Assembly (NCBI GenBank): GCA_003132505.1
Contig: PKXY01000034.1
Span: 62,001 to 126,000 of the forward strand
DNA length: 64,000 nt
Source of the DNA: Solirubrobacterales bacterium
GTDB taxonomy: Bacteria; Actinomycetota; Thermoleophilia; Solirubrobacterales; Solirubrobacteraceae
Direction of reading: 5' to 3'
Positions 18,478 to 27,648 of the stretch are shown here, one piece after another. A model generated the notes under the pieces. It saw nothing but the letters and a program-made list of their open reading frames with translations, was not told where the DNA came from and did no database searches. The position numbers and the translations under genes are program-made. The first letter of the stretch is position 1, and every line of letters starts with the position of its first letter.

Positions 18478-19315
18478 AGTCAGCGAACTTCACCTCCAGC
18501 CGTGTAAAAATTCGCCACCCGAGTACACCGATGATCACTGTCCACACGCCGGCCACTGCGATCGCGAGCCAGTCAGGGTCGGGAATATTGAGCAGTGACC
18601 AGCGCCACGCCTCGATCAGGCCTGAAGCTGGATTCAAGGTGAGAATGGCGCGAATGTGGCTGGGCTCGCCATGGAGGGAGTATCCGACGGGCGTAAGAAA
18701 AATGCCCGCCTGGAGTACGAGCGGTAACAGCTGCGTGATGTCGCGGAAGCGAGCGGCGAGCGCTGAGAGCATGAGGGCGAGGAACAACGCAAACACAAAC
18801 ACCCAGGCGATCATGAGCGGCAACAGGAGTGCTTGGATCGGCAGGCCGCGCGTGGCGACGGCATCGATGAGGGTGATCGCCAGCATCAGGGCTACTGGCG
18901 GCAGGTTGCCGAGGAGAGCTCCCGTTATGAGCCCGACCCGGGGGATCGGGCTTCGGCGCACGAGCGAAGCGTTGCCGACTATGGCCTGACCTGCGAGCGT
19001 GGCGCACAGCTGGATAAAAGTCCACACGGTCAAGCCCGTGAGGGCGAAAAGCAGGTACGGGACACCGCCCGTCCCGACATGCGTGACGCTCGAGAATGCG
19101 ACGACGATCGCGACGAGCATGCCCATCGGGGCCAGCACCAGCCAGAGCGGACCGAGTGCCGCTTGTTTGTACTTTGCGCGAATGTCGCGGGTGCCGATGA
19201 TTCGGGCGATCCGCGCTGTTGTCCAGAGGTTCGAAAACCGAACACGTCGGGCGACCGGCCGGTAGATCCGAAGCGTGTGCGCGGGGTTAGGTTCCTCGTG
19301 GGCCGAGTCGATCAT
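18470..19315 (-). CDS. second polysaccharide ABC exporter permease (ABC-2 type)
   Basis: The protein of about 281 residues has the ABC-2 pattern: a soluble N-terminus, RDIRAKYKQAALGPLWLVLA before the first helix, about six hydrophobic segments, and the ARFRDITQLLPLVLQAG loop. I choose ATG 19315, since the extra 39 residues available from 19432 are low-complexity Arg/Pro/Ala and unlike the family. It pairs with the ATPase encoded downstream (eight-base overlap). The pair is a second export route distinct from the one at 1.9-4.1 kb. Confidence 0.9.
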   Translation of the reverse strand: MIDSAHEEPNPAHTLRIYRPVARRVRFSNLWTTARIARIIGTRDIRAKYKQAALGPLWLVLAPMGMLVAIVVAFSSVTHVGTGGVPYLLFALTGLTVWTFIQLCATLAGQAIVGNASLVRRSPIPRVGLITGALLGNLPPVALMLAITLIDAVATRGLPIQALLLPLMIAWVFVFALFLALMLSALAARFRDITQLLPLVLQAGIFLTPVGYSLHGEPSHIRAILTLNPASGLIEAWRWSLLNIPDPDWLAIAVAGVWTVIIGVLGWRIFTRLEVKFADFV

Positions 19316-19488
19316 GCGGAAGAGCGCAGTGTAAACGCAAGAGCAGCGGGCGTCAGCGCGTTGCACAGTTCGAGAACGCGGCGTCGGCGCTGGATCGGGC
19401 TCGGCGGCACGCGGCCGACGTGCGGTCGACAAGCCAGTTCGCGACGCACTGTCCTAGTCGAGACGGTCATGAACTAACCTTCAGTGCT

Positions 19489-19718
19489 ATGCGCGAGCCG
19501 ACCGGAGGCTTCTGGCAAGGGCGATCGGTGGTCGCCACCGGCGGCGCCGGATTCGTCGGTATAGCCGTGGTACGCGAGCTTGAGGCGATCTGATCGGCTT
19601 TGAGGCTACAACGAGCCTTGAGGACGGACTCAAGGAAACAGAATCTTGGTATCTCGCGCAGGTTGCGGCCCACGGTGTGGATTTTGAGCTTCACGAGCGC
19701 TCCTTGTCGGTCGGCTGA
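19489..19718 (+). pseudogene. remnant of an NAD-dependent sugar epimerase (GDP-fucose-synthase-like), internally deleted
   Basis: From the ATG at 19489, 34 codons read as an epimerase N-terminus: FWQGRSVVATGGAGFVG is the NAD-binding GxxGxxG start typical of GDP-fucose synthase and related SDRs. The frame then stops at 19591. From 19596, in another frame, GFEATTSLEDGLKETESWY continues to the stop at 19716-19718. This matches the C-terminal TSLEEGL..T..WY end of the same family. The ~250 residues between, including the YxxxK active site, are gone. So the gene lost its middle and its frame and cannot make an active enzyme. A GT11 fucosyltransferase lies at 11440. Confidence 0.8.
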
Positions 19719-19824
19719 AGCCCTAAAGGCTGGGTGTCGCTGCAGACGAGTTTGTGGGCCGTGAGAGATTAGACGCCTCCTTTCCGATAGCGACGTCGCG
19801 GAGCTCCATGCGGCCAAGGTAGCG

Positions 19825-20580
19825 GTGAATGACACCAAGGAGTACTGCGCGCGCTACAACGACTACGACTTTAAGACCCGCTTTGGCCAGCTTCTGGAGG
19901 TCATGGACTTTCCTCGGGTCATCATCTTGCTCGAGTTCGAGCGGCTAATCACCAAGCACCACATCAGCGCGACCAACGTACTAATGCTTAACGGGGGCGC
20001 AACTGGCGATCCTGAGCTCGACTGCCTCACGCACGAGCGCGTGGACGTGGCAGACTACGAGGCGGATCCAACGCGCTACGACCTGCACGCGCCGCGGTTC
20101 GAGCGCAGCGATTACGACTTTGTGTTCCTGTCGCAAACGCTCGAACATCTGTACGACCCGAGCCTCGCCCTAGAGCAGCTTTTCGGAGCCATGGCGCCCG
20201 GGGCATATCTGTGGGCGTCAAACCCCACCGTCGCCCGGCAGCATCAGCTGCCTCAACATTTCGCGACCGGCTTTACGCCGACCGGTATGGCTTGCTTGTT
20301 TGCTCATTCGGGCTTTGACGTCGTGGAGATCGGCCAATGGGGGAACTCGACGTACATCGACCAGACCTTTGCCCTCGGCCTGTTCCCGACCTATTACGAC
20401 CTCGTGCCTCTTCGTTGGCGAGGCGTACGGCATCTACTTTGGACCCTGGGAGCCTCGGCACCACGGAGGCGAATGGCCAGAAGGTGGGCGCGATTGTCAC
20501 CGGCAGACTGGGTGATGGATGGACTGCGGAACGACTTTCACAATCCCGCACAAACGTGGGCGCTGGTAAGAAAGCCGTGA
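19825..20580 (+). CDS. methyltransferase-domain protein
   Basis: The 251-residue protein has a compact methyltransferase-like layout: VLMLNGGATGDPELDCL in place of the canonical SAM loop, then DYDFVFLSQTLEHLYDP (the E-H-L of type 11 enzymes) and APGAYLWASNP. The glycine loop is weak, so it may be an inactive or divergent methyltransferase. The GTG at 19825 is the first start after an in-frame TGA upstream. It lies about 105 bp after the epimerase remnant. Confidence 0.72.
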   Translation: MNDTKEYCARYNDYDFKTRFGQLLEVMDFPRVIILLEFERLITKHHISATNVLMLNGGATGDPELDCLTHERVDVADYEADPTRYDLHAPRFERSDYDFVFLSQTLEHLYDPSLALEQLFGAMAPGAYLWASNPTVARQHQLPQHFATGFTPTGMACLFAHSGFDVVEIGQWGNSTYIDQTFALGLFPTYYDLVPLRWRGVRHLLWTLGASAPRRRMARRWARLSPADWVMDGLRNDFHNPAQTWALVRKP

Positions 20581-20646
20581 TCGATGGAAGATAGGGTGCA
20601 CCGACGAGCTGGCGCCCGACTGCGGGCGAACTGCGGCAGCTTTACG

Positions 20647-21564
20647 CTACACCGTGCAGGTATAGCGCCCCGCGCGATCGACGAAGTAGCTGTTAATGCG
20701 GCTGATGGCCTCACTGGGTTGAACGTCACCAAGTCCTCTCAGCTGCGGCGGCGCCTCCGCACTGTCGGGGTATCGCGATCGGTATCCCGTCGCAAAGAGC
20801 TCGGCTGGCGACCGACGCGGTTGCGGGTCGAGGTCGGCCGGCATCAGGAACGCTGCGTAACCGTTAAGGTCAACAATATTGTACCCGGCTTGGTCCGCGA
20901 GCGCGTCGAGCTGGGAGACGCTCATTCCATAGAACCAATCCGCCTGGCTCGAAGACTCGCCGCCAACTAACACCGTAAATTTGATAGGGGGCGGAAACAT
21001 CGGATTGATTTCAGTGACGATCAGGCTGGGCCGGTACCGATCGAGGATGGCCTCTAATACGAAGTAGTCGTATGTGTCCAAGTCTAAGTCGAGCACGGCA
21101 AACTCGCGGGGGCAGCGGGCGCCCTCAAGCAGCGCGACCACGTTCTCGGGGGTTATGCGGGCTCTGCCCAGAGAGACGGATGGAAAACGCGCGTAAGTAA
21201 CCGCGAGGCGGGCGAAGCGGGCGGGGTCGGCTTCGACCGAGAGTCCACTCCAGCCGCGCGTACAGAGCTGATAGACGTTGTTGATCTCGATGCCGTCACT
21301 GGCGCCAAGATCGACAAAGAAGCGGTTCTCCGCGCTCGGCGGTGGCATGAGTCGATCGATGTACTCGTGTTCATCGAAAAACGTTCTGAAAGTGCCCGAT
21401 GTCTTCTGCGGAAAGTAGATGCCGCGACGTGCGAGCGGTGCCTCGAATGCGGCCCACAGGAGAGGGTTGTAATTGCCGTTGTAGTTGGTGGGCGGTAACA
21501 CACCCTGACGTCGCCAATACCCTTCGATGTAGCGGATCCAGAGACGTTCCAGGTAGCGCTTCAC
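20647..21564 (-). CDS. FkbM-like methyltransferase-fold protein
   Basis: The 305-residue protein carries FVDLGASDGIEINN as SAM loop, GLSVEADPARFARL as acidic strand, and EFAVLDLDLDTYDYFVLEA, resembling the LDVDG-like motif of FkbM relatives. The N-terminus is aromatic and basic and may contact a glycan or membrane. It is convergent with the gene at 19825 and co-directional with the transferase at 21687. Substrate unknown. Confidence 0.75.
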   Translation of the reverse strand: MKRYLERLWIRYIEGYWRRQGVLPPTNYNGNYNPLLWAAFEAPLARRGIYFPQKTSGTFRTFFDEHEYIDRLMPPPSAENRFFVDLGASDGIEINNVYQLCTRGWSGLSVEADPARFARLAVTYARFPSVSLGRARITPENVVALLEGARCPREFAVLDLDLDTYDYFVLEAILDRYRPSLIVTEINPMFPPPIKFTVLVGGESSSQADWFYGMSVSQLDALADQAGYNIVDLNGYAAFLMPADLDPQPRRSPAELFATGYRSRYPDSAEAPPQLRGLGDVQPSEAISRINSYFVDRAGRYTCTV

Positions 21565-21686
21565 TGCGGCCTCCTCGAGTACCGGACTGTTGTGGCTATG
21601 CTCCCCGCCGGTGATATGACAGCCACGATCAAGGCGGAAGTCTAGTTCGACGCCCCACGAACGTGACGCGGCGGGTGGTGGCCCGG

Positions 21687-22592
21687 TCAGTCGCTCGGAG
21701 CTGCGTGGCGCCCATTGCTCCGCACCCGACTAGCTAACAGTCGCAGCCCGCGTCTGTGAGCCACGTGATTTGCCGCGCCGGCGATCTGGCGGCGGTGGCT
21801 CGCCGAGAGCGGAAGCGAGAAGATCACCGGCAGCATCACCCGCAGCGGGAGCGGCGCTTGAGACTGGCGCCAAGCGCGTCGGCGATCGGCGAATAGCTGC
21901 ACGTGTCTCGTCTGCAGTAGGCGGTATGTATCGCCGTGCTTGTTCGCCGAGTCACCGAGCATCCGCGGTCCGTGCTGTCGGTACTCGTACACGACGAGCG
22001 GAACTCGTGCCCCTCGCTCGCCGCGCTCGGCAAGCGCCATCCACAGGTCCCAGTCTTCGTAGCCGCCGCGCAACTCCCAGCCACCGGCGGCTAGGAGCGC
22101 GGAGCGACGAACCAATGCGGACGCGGGCAGGTCATTCTGGTAGGTGATCTGCCAGCGGTCCAACGTGTCGGCGGTGCGCTGTAGGTAGTGGCGCGTGCCG
22201 AACAGCTGGTAGTCCCCCCAGACGAGCGCGAGCCCCGGGTTTGCGTCGAGCTTGTCCGCTAATGCACTCAGCGCCCCGGGCAGCAGCCGATCGTCGGCAT
22301 CGAGCGGAAACACGTAGTCGGCCGATGTCGCCTCGACACCTGTCATGCGTGCGAGACCGAGGCCGCCGTTTGCGCGACGGGCAACTCGAACGCCGGTCTC
22401 CTCGAGGCGTGCCAGCACGGCAATCGTGGACGGGTCCGTCGAGCCGTCGTCTACAACGACCAGCTCGTCGAGACGATCTTGCGCCGCGGCCGACCGGACG
22501 GCGGCGGGGACCGTCTCGCCGTCGTTGAAGCAAGGTATGACCACCGCGACGCGCCCGCGCTCGCCGCTTCCCGGCGGATTGACCTCAACCAT
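21687..22592 (-). CDS. family 2 glycosyltransferase
   Basis: The 301-residue GT-A transferase shows VAVVIPCFNDGETVPAAV, LVVVDDGSTDPS, YVFPLDADDRLLPGAL (the DxD region) and GGYEDWDLWMALAERG (the ED-W acceptor motif). All core family 2 elements are present, so it should be active. The last ~60 residues are basic with a short hydrophobic patch that may dock to the membrane. It is divergent from the GT4 gene that begins near 22697. Confidence 0.93.
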   Translation of the reverse strand: MVEVNPPGSGERGRVAVVIPCFNDGETVPAAVRSAAAQDRLDELVVVDDGSTDPSTIAVLARLEETGVRVARRANGGLGLARMTGVEATSADYVFPLDADDRLLPGALSALADKLDANPGLALVWGDYQLFGTRHYLQRTADTLDRWQITYQNDLPASALVRRSALLAAGGWELRGGYEDWDLWMALAERGERGARVPLVVYEYRQHGPRMLGDSANKHGDTYRLLQTRHVQLFADRRRAWRQSQAPLPLRVMLPVIFSLPLSASHRRQIAGAANHVAHRRGLRLLASRVRSNGRHAAPSD

Positions 22593-22696
22593 TGAGCCTA
22601 TGATGCCGCGATGGTGGTGAGCGGTGTTGGCTTCCCAGACGGCCGACCCCTCGCTCGGGCGGTTGAACCCCGCATCTCCGACATCGCGGCACAGCG

Positions 22697-23875
22697 CTGA
22701 AGCTCCTCGTCTTCAGCCCGTATTTTGCGCCGCACGTGGGTGGAGTCGAGAGCTACGTCGCTGAGCTGAACCGCGAGCTCCTGGCGGCTGGGCACGCGGA
22801 CGCGATCACTGTGATCGCGCCGCGCCTCCCCCACTTCGCCGCATCCAGCGAAGCCTTGTCGCCGGGCTACCGCGTCGTGCGCTTCCCAGCCGCGGAGCCG
22901 ACGGCGAACTTCCCGTTGCCAGCCGTCTGGCGGCCGGCGCTCTGGCGTGCGCTGCGCGAGGCCCGTGCCCGCGATCACGATCTGATCGTCTCCCACACGC
23001 GCTTCTTCCCCAGCTCGTTGCTCGCTCTCGTCTGGGCTCGGATCACGAATCGCCCGCTGTTGCACGTCGAACACGGGGCCGACTACGTTCAGCTCCAGTC
23101 CAGAGGCCCGCGGGCGCTCTCGCGTCTTTACGACCGTGGGCCGGGGCGCCTTGTGCTCAGACGAGCCGACGCCGTCGTTGGCGTCTCGTCGGCGGCTGCG
23201 GCGTTCGTGACGCGCCTGTCGGGTCGAACCGCGGCGGTGATCTATCGCGGCGCCGCGCCGAATCTCGATGCAGTGCTCGCAGATCCCGTGCTGGCGAAGC
23301 AGGCGCGCGACGTGTCGGTCATCCTCTACGCCGGCAGACTCATCGATGGCAAGGGAGTGCCCGATCTCATCGACGCTTTGGCCGCCCTCCCTGCCGCAGC
23401 GTTGCTGTGCATAGTTGGCGACGGTCCCAAGCGCGCCGATCTCGAAGCCCAGGCGACTCGGCTTGGTGTCGCCGATCGCGTGTCCTTCCGCGGGTACCTG
23501 CCGGTAACCGAGACGCTCTCACTGATGCGCGCCGCCGACGTTGTCGTGAGTCCGAGCTACACCGAGGGGCTGCCAACGGCGGTGTTGGAGGCCGCGTTGC
23601 TTGGGCGCGCCATCGTTGCCAGCGATGTCGGTGGCACTGGCGAAATTGTCAGGAACGAGCACAGCGCGCTGCTGTATCCGCCGCGCGATGTGGGCGCGCT
23701 CACTGCAGCGCTCGCGCGCCTGCTCGCAGATCCTCCGCTGCGCGACCGCCTCGGTCGTGCGGCGCGTGACGACGCCCGCGAGCGCTTCAGCTGGGAGGTG
23801 AGTGCCCGCGAGTTCGCCGCGGTGGCTCAGCGAGTGGCCCGTTCTCGCTCGAGCGCGACGAACGTCGCCTCGTAA
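22697..23875 (+). CDS. family 4 glycosyltransferase, probable CTG start
   Basis: The 392-residue GT-B transferase reads LKLLVFSPYFAPHVGGVESYV from a CTG at 22697, exactly where family 4 proteins begin. No ATG, GTG or TTG exists in frame between the upstream TGA (22664-22666) and a GTG at 22736, which would delete the first beta strand. Later motifs are ILYAGRLIDGKGVPDLI and SPSYTEGLPTAVLEA (EX7E). The 3' end overlaps the convergent GT4 gene by 49 bp. A conservative annotation would start at 22736. Confidence 0.85.
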   Translation: MKLLVFSPYFAPHVGGVESYVAELNRELLAAGHADAITVIAPRLPHFAASSEALSPGYRVVRFPAAEPTANFPLPAVWRPALWRALREARARDHDLIVSHTRFFPSSLLALVWARITNRPLLHVEHGADYVQLQSRGPRALSRLYDRGPGRLVLRRADAVVGVSSAAAAFVTRLSGRTAAVIYRGAAPNLDAVLADPVLAKQARDVSVILYAGRLIDGKGVPDLIDALAALPAAALLCIVGDGPKRADLEAQATRLGVADRVSFRGYLPVTETLSLMRAADVVVSPSYTEGLPTAVLEAALLGRAIVASDVGGTGEIVRNEHSALLYPPRDVGALTAALARLLADPPLRDRLGRAARDDARERFSWEVSAREFAAVAQRVARSRSSATNVAS

Positions 23876-24927
23876 GCCGCGACGATGTCCTCCCAGCGGT
23901 GGTGGGCTGACCACGCAGACCGACCATCGCCGCCAAGGCCGGGGTGCGCGCCGTCGAGGATTGCCGCAGCGGCCTGCTCGGAATCGGCGGCGGACCGGAC
24001 GACGATGCCGCCGGGCAGCTCGGCGACGTTGCCGACGTCATAGCTCACCCATGGCACGCCGGCTGCCATCGCCTCCACGATCACCAGCGGCGCACATTCG
24101 ACGGTGGAGGTGAAGAGAAAAAGCTCGGCGGCAGCTATCCACTCGGCCGTCGTGCCGCTGGCGCTGCCGTCGACGACGCGCAGCCGGCGCGGGCGTGCTC
24201 GTGCTCGAGCGGCGCAGGCGGCGCCGCAGCCACGGAGCGCTTCAGCCCCGTGTCGAGGTGGGGCCACGATCGCACCGAGGATGTCGCGCTGCGCGCTGAG
24301 CCGGCCGACGATGCGGGCGAAACCGGCGTGACCCTTCGTGCCCACGTGGCTGCCAACTGTTACTACCAGCGGTCGCTCCAGAGCTGCTCGCAGGCCGCGA
24401 CCGTCGGCCGCCGGGTCGGCGCCATTCGGAATCACGACCATGCGCTCGGCCCCGGCTTGCTCGCAGAATGCCCGGTCGCGGTACACGTTCGAGTGCAGGA
24501 TCAGCGAGTCGTAGGCGCGCAGACGCTGCGGCATCGCGCGGAAGTAGCCGTCGTAACGGCGAGTGCCCAACCCCGAGAAGCCGCACGGGGCGAGCACCAT
24601 CCTCGCGCGTGTCGCCCGGTCGAGCAACGGGAAGCACACGTCGGTCGTCCAGGACTGCGCGGCGTAGTTCAAAATAACGGCCGGGTCGAGCCTGTCGATC
24701 AGCTCCAGCGGCTCACGCGCATCGCCACGGATGCCACGCGCCTCGTTGCCGCTCAAGGGCAGTCGGTGCACGTCTACGCCGTTGAGCTCTTGGATCGAGC
24801 GCACGCCACTCGTCATGACGTGGACCTCGTGTTCGCGGGCAGCGAGACCTTCGGCTACGCGCTGGACGACGCGCTCAGCGCCGCCGATCGCGGGCGCGTA
24901 GCGTTCGACGGTCAGGAGGATGCGCAC
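23827..24927 (-). CDS. family 4 glycosyltransferase
   Basis: The protein of about 366 residues starts VRILLTVERYAPAIGGAERVV, a classical GT4 opening, so I take GTG 24927 and not the 28-residue-longer frame. VTVGSHVGTKGHAGFARIV begins the donor domain, and LFTSTVECAPLVIVEAMAAG is the EX7E region. Its C-terminal tail overlaps the end of the gene at 22697 antisense. It is divergent from the CgeB-like gene at 25028. Confidence 0.9.
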   Translation of the reverse strand: MRILLTVERYAPAIGGAERVVQRVAEGLAAREHEVHVMTSGVRSIQELNGVDVHRLPLSGNEARGIRGDAREPLELIDRLDPAVILNYAAQSWTTDVCFPLLDRATRARMVLAPCGFSGLGTRRYDGYFRAMPQRLRAYDSLILHSNVYRDRAFCEQAGAERMVVIPNGADPAADGRGLRAALERPLVVTVGSHVGTKGHAGFARIVGRLSAQRDILGAIVAPPRHGAEALRGCGAACAARARARPRRLRVVDGSASGTTAEWIAAAELFLFTSTVECAPLVIVEAMAAGVPWVSYDVGNVAELPGGIVVRSAADSEQAAAAILDGAHPGLGGDGRSAWSAHHRWEDIVAAYEATFVALERERATR

Positions 24928-25013
24928 GTTCGCCCCGCGATGTCGTCGCTGATGTCGGCAGCCTTCGCGTGGGGACGACCTAGCCAGGTGACGAAAGGCA
25001 CGACACTGCAATA

Positions 25014-25019
25014 TAGACT
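25014..25019 (+). promoter_or_regulatory. -10 element TAGACT (within TATAGACT)
   Basis: TAGACT ends eight bases before the GTG at 25028 and would give a leaderless or near-leaderless message. No matching -35 is obvious. Confidence 0.45.
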
Positions 25020-25027
25020 CGCCTGCA

Positions 25028-26023
25028 GTGCGGATTCTCTACGTTGCCATGCGCTACGACTACGGTAACCCGGCGCGCGGACTCTCATTTGAGGAAACGA
25101 ACTTCCGCAGTGCGCTCGAAGGAATGGGCCACGACGTGGTGCCATTTGACTTCATGGCTCGGGAGAAGGCCGTCGGTCGCCAGCGAATGCGCCACGAGTT
25201 GATCGACGCCGCGAGCGCCACGCAACCCGACTTCGCGTTCTTCGTCTTGTTCACGGACCAGATTGATCCTCGTACAATCGAGCTCGTTTGTGAGGGCGGC
25301 TCGTGCCGGACCGCAAATTGGTTTGCCGACGATCACTGGCGGTTTGACACGTTCACACGCCACTACGCCCCGGCGTTCGACCTTGCGGTGACAACAGACG
25401 CTGACTCGCTTGCTCGGTACCGTGAGCTGGCGGGCGTCCGGGTCCATCTCTCCCAGTGGGCTTGCAACAAGTATTTGTACAAGCGAACGACTAGCGAGAT
25501 TCGCCATCGGGTCACCTTCGTCGGCCAGCCGCATGGTACCCGCCGTCAGGCGATCGCTGAGCTCCGCCGCTCGGCCATCGAGGTCGAGTGCTGGGGTCAC
25601 GGCTGGCCGAACGGGCGACTCTCGCACGCCGACATGGTCGACGTGTTCAGCTCGAGCGAGATCAACCTCAATCTTTCGAACTCGTCAGGTATCCGGGGAT
25701 GGCGATCGGCTCTCGACAGGATCCTCGGTCGCCCAGCAGCGAGCGACCGTCGACCGCAGATCAAGGGTCGCAATTTCGAGGTTCCCGGATGCGGCGGGTT
25801 CATTCTCACCGAGCGGCTCCCCCATCTCGAGGAGTACTTCACGTATGACCGCGAGATCGGCGTGTACTCGGGTGAGGCCGAGCTCGCTGAGCGGATCAAC
25901 TGGTGGCTGGATCATCCAACCGAGCGGGCAGCCGTGGCCGAAGCCGGGTACCGGCGCGTCCTTGCCGACCACACCTACGACCACCGCTTCGCCGCGATCT
26001 TCGCCGAGCTGCACCTTCAGTAG
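25028..26023 (+). CDS. CgeB-like glycosyltransferase (DUF3880/Glyco_trans_1_2 type)
   Basis: The 331-residue protein resembles the CgeB/spore-maturation group. It has MRILYVAMRYDYGNP at the N-terminus, TANWFADDHWRFD, SSSEINLNLSNSSG, and a C-terminal GRNFEVPGCGGFILTE motif diagnostic of the family. These GT-B enzymes act in spore-coat and surface glycan synthesis. There is no membrane segment. It precedes a methyltransferase on the same strand, separated by 75 bp that contain a separate promoter-like hexamer. Confidence 0.88.
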   Translation: MRILYVAMRYDYGNPARGLSFEETNFRSALEGMGHDVVPFDFMAREKAVGRQRMRHELIDAASATQPDFAFFVLFTDQIDPRTIELVCEGGSCRTANWFADDHWRFDTFTRHYAPAFDLAVTTDADSLARYRELAGVRVHLSQWACNKYLYKRTTSEIRHRVTFVGQPHGTRRQAIAELRRSAIEVECWGHGWPNGRLSHADMVDVFSSSEINLNLSNSSGIRGWRSALDRILGRPAASDRRPQIKGRNFEVPGCGGFILTERLPHLEEYFTYDREIGVYSGEAELAERINWWLDHPTERAAVAEAGYRRVLADHTYDHRFAAIFAELHLQ

Positions 26024-26086
26024 CGGCGCGGGGCACGCCGCGGCGAAGCGGCGGCCAAACGAATCGCCCGTGCGGCAGCGTCTGGC

Positions 26087-26092
26087 TAGGAT
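26087..26092 (+). promoter_or_regulatory. -10 element TAGGAT, leaderless promoter
   Basis: TAGGAT sits exactly six bases before the ATG at 26099, the same spacing as at 1906 and 27655, so transcription likely begins at the A of the start codon. Confidence 0.5.
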
Positions 26093-26098
26093 GGCGCC

Positions 26099-26803
26099 AT
26101 GGGTCTACGCCTGAACCTGGGCTCGGGAACGACCCCGCTGCAGGGGTTCACCAACGTCGACGCGCTGCCCGACGCTCCTGGCGTCGACGTGGTTGCCGAC
26201 CTCTCAGAGCCGCTCCCGTTCGCCGACGGCGAGGCAGACCTGATCTACGTCAGCCACGTTCTCGAGCACTTCGCGACGGCGGCGGTTCCGACGCTCCTCT
26301 CAGACTGGCGTCGCGTGCTGCGGACAGGGGGCCTGCTGCTCGTAGCCGTACCCGACCTCGATGTGATCGCCCGCGTCCTGGTCGAGCGGGCAGGGTGGTT
26401 CACGCCGCCGCATCAGCCGTGGCTGGGCGCGATTTACGGGGGGCAGAAGGACAACTATGACTTTCACAAGACCGGCTTCAACGCTCCATGGCTCGCGGCG
26501 CTGCTCCGTGACGCGGACTTTGGCGCCGTTGAGCGCGTCGAGCGCTTCCGCGAGATCGGGGCGGCCGACACATCGTTCTCGCCGCTGCCCTTTGGCGTCA
26601 ACGTGTCGCTCAACATGCGCGCCGTTGCTGGAGCAAGCTCGCTGCCGTTCGACTTGTTCGAGCGCACGCTCGTCGAGCGCGCGCTCGATCGACTGGACTT
26701 CCTGCTGCTTGCCGGAATGGTTGTCTCTACTCGCACGCGGAGTCGGGTGATGGCCGGCCGGCGCAAGCGACTCGAGGACGCGTTGGGCGGCCCCGGCGGC
26801 TGA
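26099..26803 (+). CDS. SAM-dependent methyltransferase (type 11-like)
   Basis: The 234-residue protein matches predicted SAM methyltransferases of glycan loci. LRLNLGSGTTPLQGFTNVDA contains the SAM loop, ADLIYVSHVLEHF the E-H motif, and WRRVLRTGGLLLVAVPDL the post-core strand. The late KTGFNAPWLAALLRDADF helix is typical for this subgroup. It is convergent with the methyltransferase at 26854 and follows the CgeB-like gene. Most likely substrate is a sugar or lipid-linked oligosaccharide. Confidence 0.88.
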   Translation: MGLRLNLGSGTTPLQGFTNVDALPDAPGVDVVADLSEPLPFADGEADLIYVSHVLEHFATAAVPTLLSDWRRVLRTGGLLLVAVPDLDVIARVLVERAGWFTPPHQPWLGAIYGGQKDNYDFHKTGFNAPWLAALLRDADFGAVERVERFREIGAADTSFSPLPFGVNVSLNMRAVAGASSLPFDLFERTLVERALDRLDFLLLAGMVVSTRTRSRVMAGRRKRLEDALGGPGG

Positions 26804-26853
26804 TCGCCCTCTGCGGCAGGTCGTCAATCCGACCGTGGCAGCGAGACGGGCAG

Positions 26854-27648
26854 CTACCGGATCTCGTGCGGTGCCGTTGCGCCGACCGGTGGCGGCATGC
26901 GCCCGAACGGAGCATCGTCGGACGGGAGCGAAATTGATCCTCGGCCGGGGACGATCTCGGTCACCCACTGAAAGCCTCGTATCTCCGGCGGCGTCACTGC
27001 TCTGATCCTCAGGTCTCGCGCCTCGAGCGTGGCGAGCAGCCACTGCCGGTCGAAGATCACGGCATTTGTCACATCTGTGTCGTTTATATACAGCGCATTC
27101 TGAAAGTCATGCATCATCGGAAAGTGGGCTTTGTCAAACAAAAACCATGACGCAACCATAACGCCGTTGGGTCGGAGCACGCGTGCCACTTCGTCGAGGT
27201 AGTACTCCGCCTGTGATTGTGTGAGGTGCGTAAAGACGGACCATGCAATCAGGAGCGTGACGCTGGCGCTGTCGACCGGGAAGGGAGCAGCCAGCGGAAG
27301 CTGGGGATCCGGATTGAAGCCCCCGTTGAACACGTTGTGGTGCGCGAACGAGAACTGCGGTAGCTGAGGCGCCAGGTTCTCGTTGGCCCATTGGATCATC
27401 CCGCGGTGGAGGTCAATCCCTACGTAGCGATCGGGCATCGGGGCGGCCGCGAGTGCAAGCTTTCTCGCCACGCGACCGCAGCCGCAGCCGAAGTCGAACA
27501 CGAACGCATACTGCTCGGCGGCGATAGTCGGAAAGACGGGCTCGCCTGCCGGCTGGTCGAAGGCTTCCGGATCTGTGGGGCCCACGAGCTCGCGCATCTC
27601 CGGGCGCGGCAGCGGCAGAGCGGCGCCTAATTGTCGACGGTGGCGCAC
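26854..27648 (-). CDS. SAM-dependent methyltransferase
   Basis: The 264-residue protein has FVFDFGCGCGRVARKL (SAM loop), YVGIDLHRGMIQWA (acidic strand), LLIAWSVFTHLTQSQ and VLRPNGVMVASWF, all standard for class I methyltransferases. Translation starts at GTG 27648, six bases after a TAGACT hexamer on the same strand, so the message is probably leaderless. The start codon lies inside an 18-bp inverted repeat whose other arm is 45 bp upstream. Confidence 0.87.
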   Translation of the reverse strand: MRHRRQLGAALPLPRPEMRELVGPTDPEAFDQPAGEPVFPTIAAEQYAFVFDFGCGCGRVARKLALAAAPMPDRYVGIDLHRGMIQWANENLAPQLPQFSFAHHNVFNGGFNPDPQLPLAAPFPVDSASVTLLIAWSVFTHLTQSQAEYYLDEVARVLRPNGVMVASWFLFDKAHFPMMHDFQNALYINDTDVTNAVIFDRQWLLATLEARDLRIRAVTPPEIRGFQWVTEIVPGRGSISLPSDDAPFGRMPPPVGATAPHEIR

